From NCBI GenBank assembly GCA_013002285.1, contig JABDKJ010000002.1, forward strand, positions 1 through 15,940: a DNA stretch of 15,940 bases, given 5' to 3'. Made by a program: the position numbers and the translations under genes. The notes below the pieces were generated by a model. It saw nothing but the letters and a program-made list of their open reading frames with translations, searched no databases and was not told the origin of the DNA. Positions 13,547 to 15,940 of the stretch are shown here, one piece after another. Numbering within the stretch: position 1 is the stretch's first letter; each line of letters starts with the position of its first letter. Source of the DNA: Flavobacteriales bacterium (GTDB lineage Bacteria; Bacteroidota; Bacteroidia; Flavobacteriales; JABDKJ01).

Positions 13547-15154
13547 ATGGAAAACCTTGGAAGAGCTGCACAGGATCTGAATTACTTAGGACTTGACAAT
13601 TGTGGGATAGCCTACTGGAATCTACTCCCTGCAGAATTAATAGAAGAAACTATTGTTAACGGACAGGGCGTGCTAACCGATACTGGGGCTCTCGCTATAG
13701 AAACTGGAGAATTTACTGGAAGATCACCTCAAGACAGATTTATCGTATGTGACGATATTACAGAAAACACAGTTTGGTGGGGCCAGATCAATAAAAAGTT
13801 TGACTCAGAAGCTTTCGACAGACTGTATGCACGCATGAGAGCCTATCTAACAGGCCGAGATATTTACGTCAAAGATGCTGCTGTGTGCGCAGACCCTCAA
13901 TATCGCATGAATGTTAGAGTTGTGACTGAATTTCCGTGGTCAAACCTATTTATAGACAATATGTTCCTAAGACTACGCGATGAAGAATTGGAAGATTTCT
14001 CTCCGGAATGGAATGTGGTTTGCGCACCTGGGTTTATGGCAGATCCAGAAGTGGATGGAACAAGGCAACACAACTTTGCCATCGTTAATTTCACAAAGAA
14101 AATGATCATCGTTGGAGGAACTGGATATACAGGCGAAATGAAAAAAGGTATTTTCTCCGTTCTGAACTATATTCTACCTTCAGACAAGAATGTACTCTCC
14201 ATGCATTGCTCAGCCAATGTTGGTAAAGACGGTGATACAGCAATATTCTTTGGATTATCCGGCACAGGCAAAACGACTTTATCTTCAGACCCTAACAGAA
14301 AATTGATCGGTGATGATGAACACGGCTGGTCAGGAGAAACAGTTTTTAATTTTGAGGGAGGTTGTTATGCAAAGTGCATTGATCTGTCAAGAGAGAAAGA
14401 ACCGGAAATATATGATGCAGTAAAATTTGGAGCTTTGTTAGAGAACATTGCTTTCAAAGATGGAACAGCGGAAGTGGATTATGCGGATAGCACTAAAACA
14501 TTGAACACTAGGGTCAGCTACCCATTAGAGCATATTGAAGATATTATGGAACCTTCCATGGGAAGGGATGCGAAGAATATATTCTTTTTAACGGCTGATG
14601 CTTTTGGAGTTCTTCCTCCCATCTCAAAGCTCACTAGTGCTCAGGCCATGTATCACTTCATAAGCGGTTATACGGCTAAAGTAGCAGGAACAGAGGAGGG
14701 TATTAATGAACCGAAAACGGCATTCTCTGCTTGCTTTGGCGCACCATTCTTACCTCTTCATCCAAACAAATATGCCGAAATGCTCGGAAAGAAGATGGAA
14801 GAATTCGGAGTGAATATCTGGCTGATAAACACTGGATGGAGCGGAGGTGCTTACGGAACAGGGTCCAGGATCAAATTGAAGTATACCAGAGCCATGATCA
14901 CAGCTGCGCTTGAAGGCAAGCTGGACAATGTGGAATACAACGCACATGAAGTATTTGGATTGAATATGCCTACGACTTGTCCTGAGGTTCCTGTAAATAT
15001 TTTGAACCCACGAAATACTTGGGATGACAAAGTGGCTTACGACAAACAAGCTAATATTCTTGCCGAAAAATTCAATGAAAATTTCAAGCAATTCGAAGAA
15101 GGTTGCAATGAAGAAATATTGAGCGCAGCTCCAAGAATTTCGGTAAACGCCTAA
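13547..15154 (+). CDS. pckA: Phosphoenolpyruvate carboxykinase (ATP)
   Basis: Catalyses ATP + oxaloacetate to phosphoenolpyruvate + ADP + CO2, the first committed step of gluconeogenesis in the cytoplasm. The 535-residue length is typical for the ATP-dependent class. Visible signatures are TGRSPQDR (57-64, Arg59 for substrate), GEMKKG (196-201, the metal/substrate lysine pair), the P-loop GLSGTGKTT (236-244), the metal-binding LIGDDEHGW (253-261), and Arg322 in NTRVSYP, equivalent to E. coli Arg333. All catalytic residues I can place are present. ATG at 13547 follows a perfect -7 box. It stands alone between two terminator or convergent boundaries. Identity is certain. Confidence 0.98.
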   Translation: MENLGRAAQDLNYLGLDNCGIAYWNLLPAELIEETIVNGQGVLTDTGALAIETGEFTGRSPQDRFIVCDDITENTVWWGQINKKFDSEAFDRLYARMRAYLTGRDIYVKDAAVCADPQYRMNVRVVTEFPWSNLFIDNMFLRLRDEELEDFSPEWNVVCAPGFMADPEVDGTRQHNFAIVNFTKKMIIVGGTGYTGEMKKGIFSVLNYILPSDKNVLSMHCSANVGKDGDTAIFFGLSGTGKTTLSSDPNRKLIGDDEHGWSGETVFNFEGGCYAKCIDLSREKEPEIYDAVKFGALLENIAFKDGTAEVDYADSTKTLNTRVSYPLEHIEDIMEPSMGRDAKNIFFLTADAFGVLPPISKLTSAQAMYHFISGYTAKVAGTEEGINEPKTAFSACFGAPFLPLHPNKYAEMLGKKMEEFGVNIWLINTGWSGGAYGTGSRIKLKYTRAMITAALEGKLDNVEYNAHEVFGLNMPTTCPEVPVNILNPRNTWDDKVAYDKQANILAEKFNENFKQFEEGCNEEILSAAPRISVNA

Positions 15155-15201
15155 TTTATTCTCAAATATTCGTGCCGAGATCCTATTTTAAAATAATGAT
15201 C

Positions 15202-15226
15202 TACATTTGGCGTTCTCATATTTTTG
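15202..15226 (+). promoter_or_regulatory. Two overlapping -7-type boxes at the start of the following gene
   Basis: TACATTTG (15202-15209) and TATTTTTG (15219-15226) both match TAnnTTTG exactly. They overlap the first TTG start candidate (15207) of the next gene. If either is used, translation must begin later, for example at TTG 15234. No clear -33 partner is seen. Confidence 0.3.
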
Positions 15227-15815
15227 GGATCCATTGCATACGATAGAACCATATTATAATTGGCGTAATTACTACACGTGCGAAGCAGATGAGAGGTCCC
15301 CTTTTTTCGAAAAGGTTTATAGCGAATTTGAATTCTCAGACAAGATCTACAATTTCTACATACATCCCCAATGGGACAATATTGGCTCTCCTACGCTCTT
15401 CATAAAGATCATTTATGCAGACTATGATCAAGGCTTTACGGTTATAGAACTCATAGGAGAATGGAATGATGCCATTAACAACGACATCATGTTCTTAAAG
15501 CGAAACATTATTGAAGAACTGATGCACGAAGGCTTGAATAAATTCATTTTGATCGGAGAGAATGTCCTGAATTTTCATGGTTCAGATGATTGTTATTACG
15601 AAGAATGGTTTGACGAAGTCATGGATCAGGATGGCTGGATCGCATTGATGAATTTCAGGGATCATGTACTTACTGAATTTCAAGAAGTGAACATAGACAA
15701 TTACCTTCTTCAGGGCGGTGAGCTATTAGAAATGGAATGGCGCACTTTCACGCCCCAAAGTCTGTTCAGGAAAATTGATTCTTACGCTCAAAAGCGTCTT
15801 GGTCTTCCTTCATAA
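15207..15815 (+). CDS. Uncharacterised acidic protein, TTG start
   Basis: A 202-residue protein I do not recognise. It has no signal peptide or membrane helix, so it is probably cytoplasmic. It is rich in Asp, Glu and aromatic residues: the first part has many Tyr, Phe and Trp (PYYNWRNYYTCE, then FYIHPQWDNIG), a central region FTVIELIGEWNDAINNDIMF is followed by an amphipathic helix with FILIGENVLNFH, and the end is basic (SYAQKRLGLPS). No in-frame ATG is available upstream: a TAA lies at 15189. TTG 15207 or TTG 15234 is the likely start, and the two promoter-like boxes there favour the second if they are real. It is convergent with the gene at the right edge, 2 bases apart. Function unknown. 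Confidence 0.65.
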   Translation: MAFSYFWDPLHTIEPYYNWRNYYTCEADERSPFFEKVYSEFEFSDKIYNFYIHPQWDNIGSPTLFIKIIYADYDQGFTVIELIGEWNDAINNDIMFLKRNIIEELMHEGLNKFILIGENVLNFHGSDDCYYEEWFDEVMDQDGWIALMNFRDHVLTEFQEVNIDNYLLQGGELLEMEWRTFTPQSLFRKIDSYAQKRLGLPS

Positions 15816-15817
15816 AA

Positions 15818-15940
15818 CTATTCTCTAAGCATTTCTGCCACTTTCTTGTCTATAGGAAAAGTGACGTCATTTTTTGAAAGTTTGTTCAAGGACCTCCAAA
15901 AAGTATGATCTGGAAATACCCTCATAGGCTTATCCTTTAC
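15818..15940 (-). CDS. 3' end of an unidentified gene, truncated by the window edge
   Basis: On the minus strand an open frame runs from the window edge to a TAG at 15818-15820. The last 40 residues include KPMRVFPDHTFWRSLNKLS and end DKKVAEMLRE. The codon use looks coding. The opposing gene stops at 15815, 2 bases away, which fits a compact convergent pair. There is too little sequence for a family call. Confidence 0.6.
   Translation of the reverse strand, partial: VKDKPMRVFPDHTFWRSLNKLSKNDVTFPIDKKVAEMLRE

Overview
The window looks like a chromosomal segment of an AT-rich Bacteroidota bacterium, possibly of the Saprospirales/Cytophagales type; the genus cannot be read from it. The pointers are near-absence of Shine-Dalgarno sequences, several TAnnTTTG-type -7 boxes, a bS16 protein with a long Ala/Glu tail, many Sec and lipoprotein signals, and the protein families present. 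No tRNA, rRNA, CRISPR array, insertion sequence or phage gene was seen.

Layout. (1) 114-2345, plus strand: a tight translation/RNA-modification operon, rpsP (bS16 with an exceptionally long acidic tail), rimM, and a TrmN6/YfiC-type tRNA methyltransferase. (2) 2463-7967, plus strand: a four-gene cell-envelope locus. It holds a periplasmic PapD-like chaperone, two secreted paralogous subunit-like proteins separated by a strong intrinsic terminator, and a 1039-residue outer-membrane beta-barrel protein with C-terminal beta-sandwich domains. The order chaperone-subunit-subunit-barrel mirrors chaperone-usher pilus loci, although the proteins are not classical FimC/FimD sequences. This is the best candidate here for a poorly described system. 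(3) 7968-9302, minus strand: a Lys9-type saccharopine dehydrogenase whose stop codon abuts that of the barrel gene.

(4) 9572-12956, plus strand: three lipoproteins (TPR plus CsgG-like, long LPP20-like, short LPP20-like), probably one outer-membrane-associated complex, closed by a terminator. (5) 13006-13392: a DUF423 membrane protein with its own terminator. (6) 13547-15154: ATP-dependent PEP carboxykinase behind a Bacteroidota-type promoter box. (7) 15207-15815: an unrecognised 202-residue acidic protein with a TTG start, convergent with the 3' end of a minus-strand gene that runs off the right edge.

The housekeeping genes are ordinary, apart from the bS16 tail. The two envelope loci, (2) and (4), are the parts worth a second look. 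The intergenic stretches are all shorter than 300 bases; the longest, 9303-9571, carries divergent promoter-like elements.
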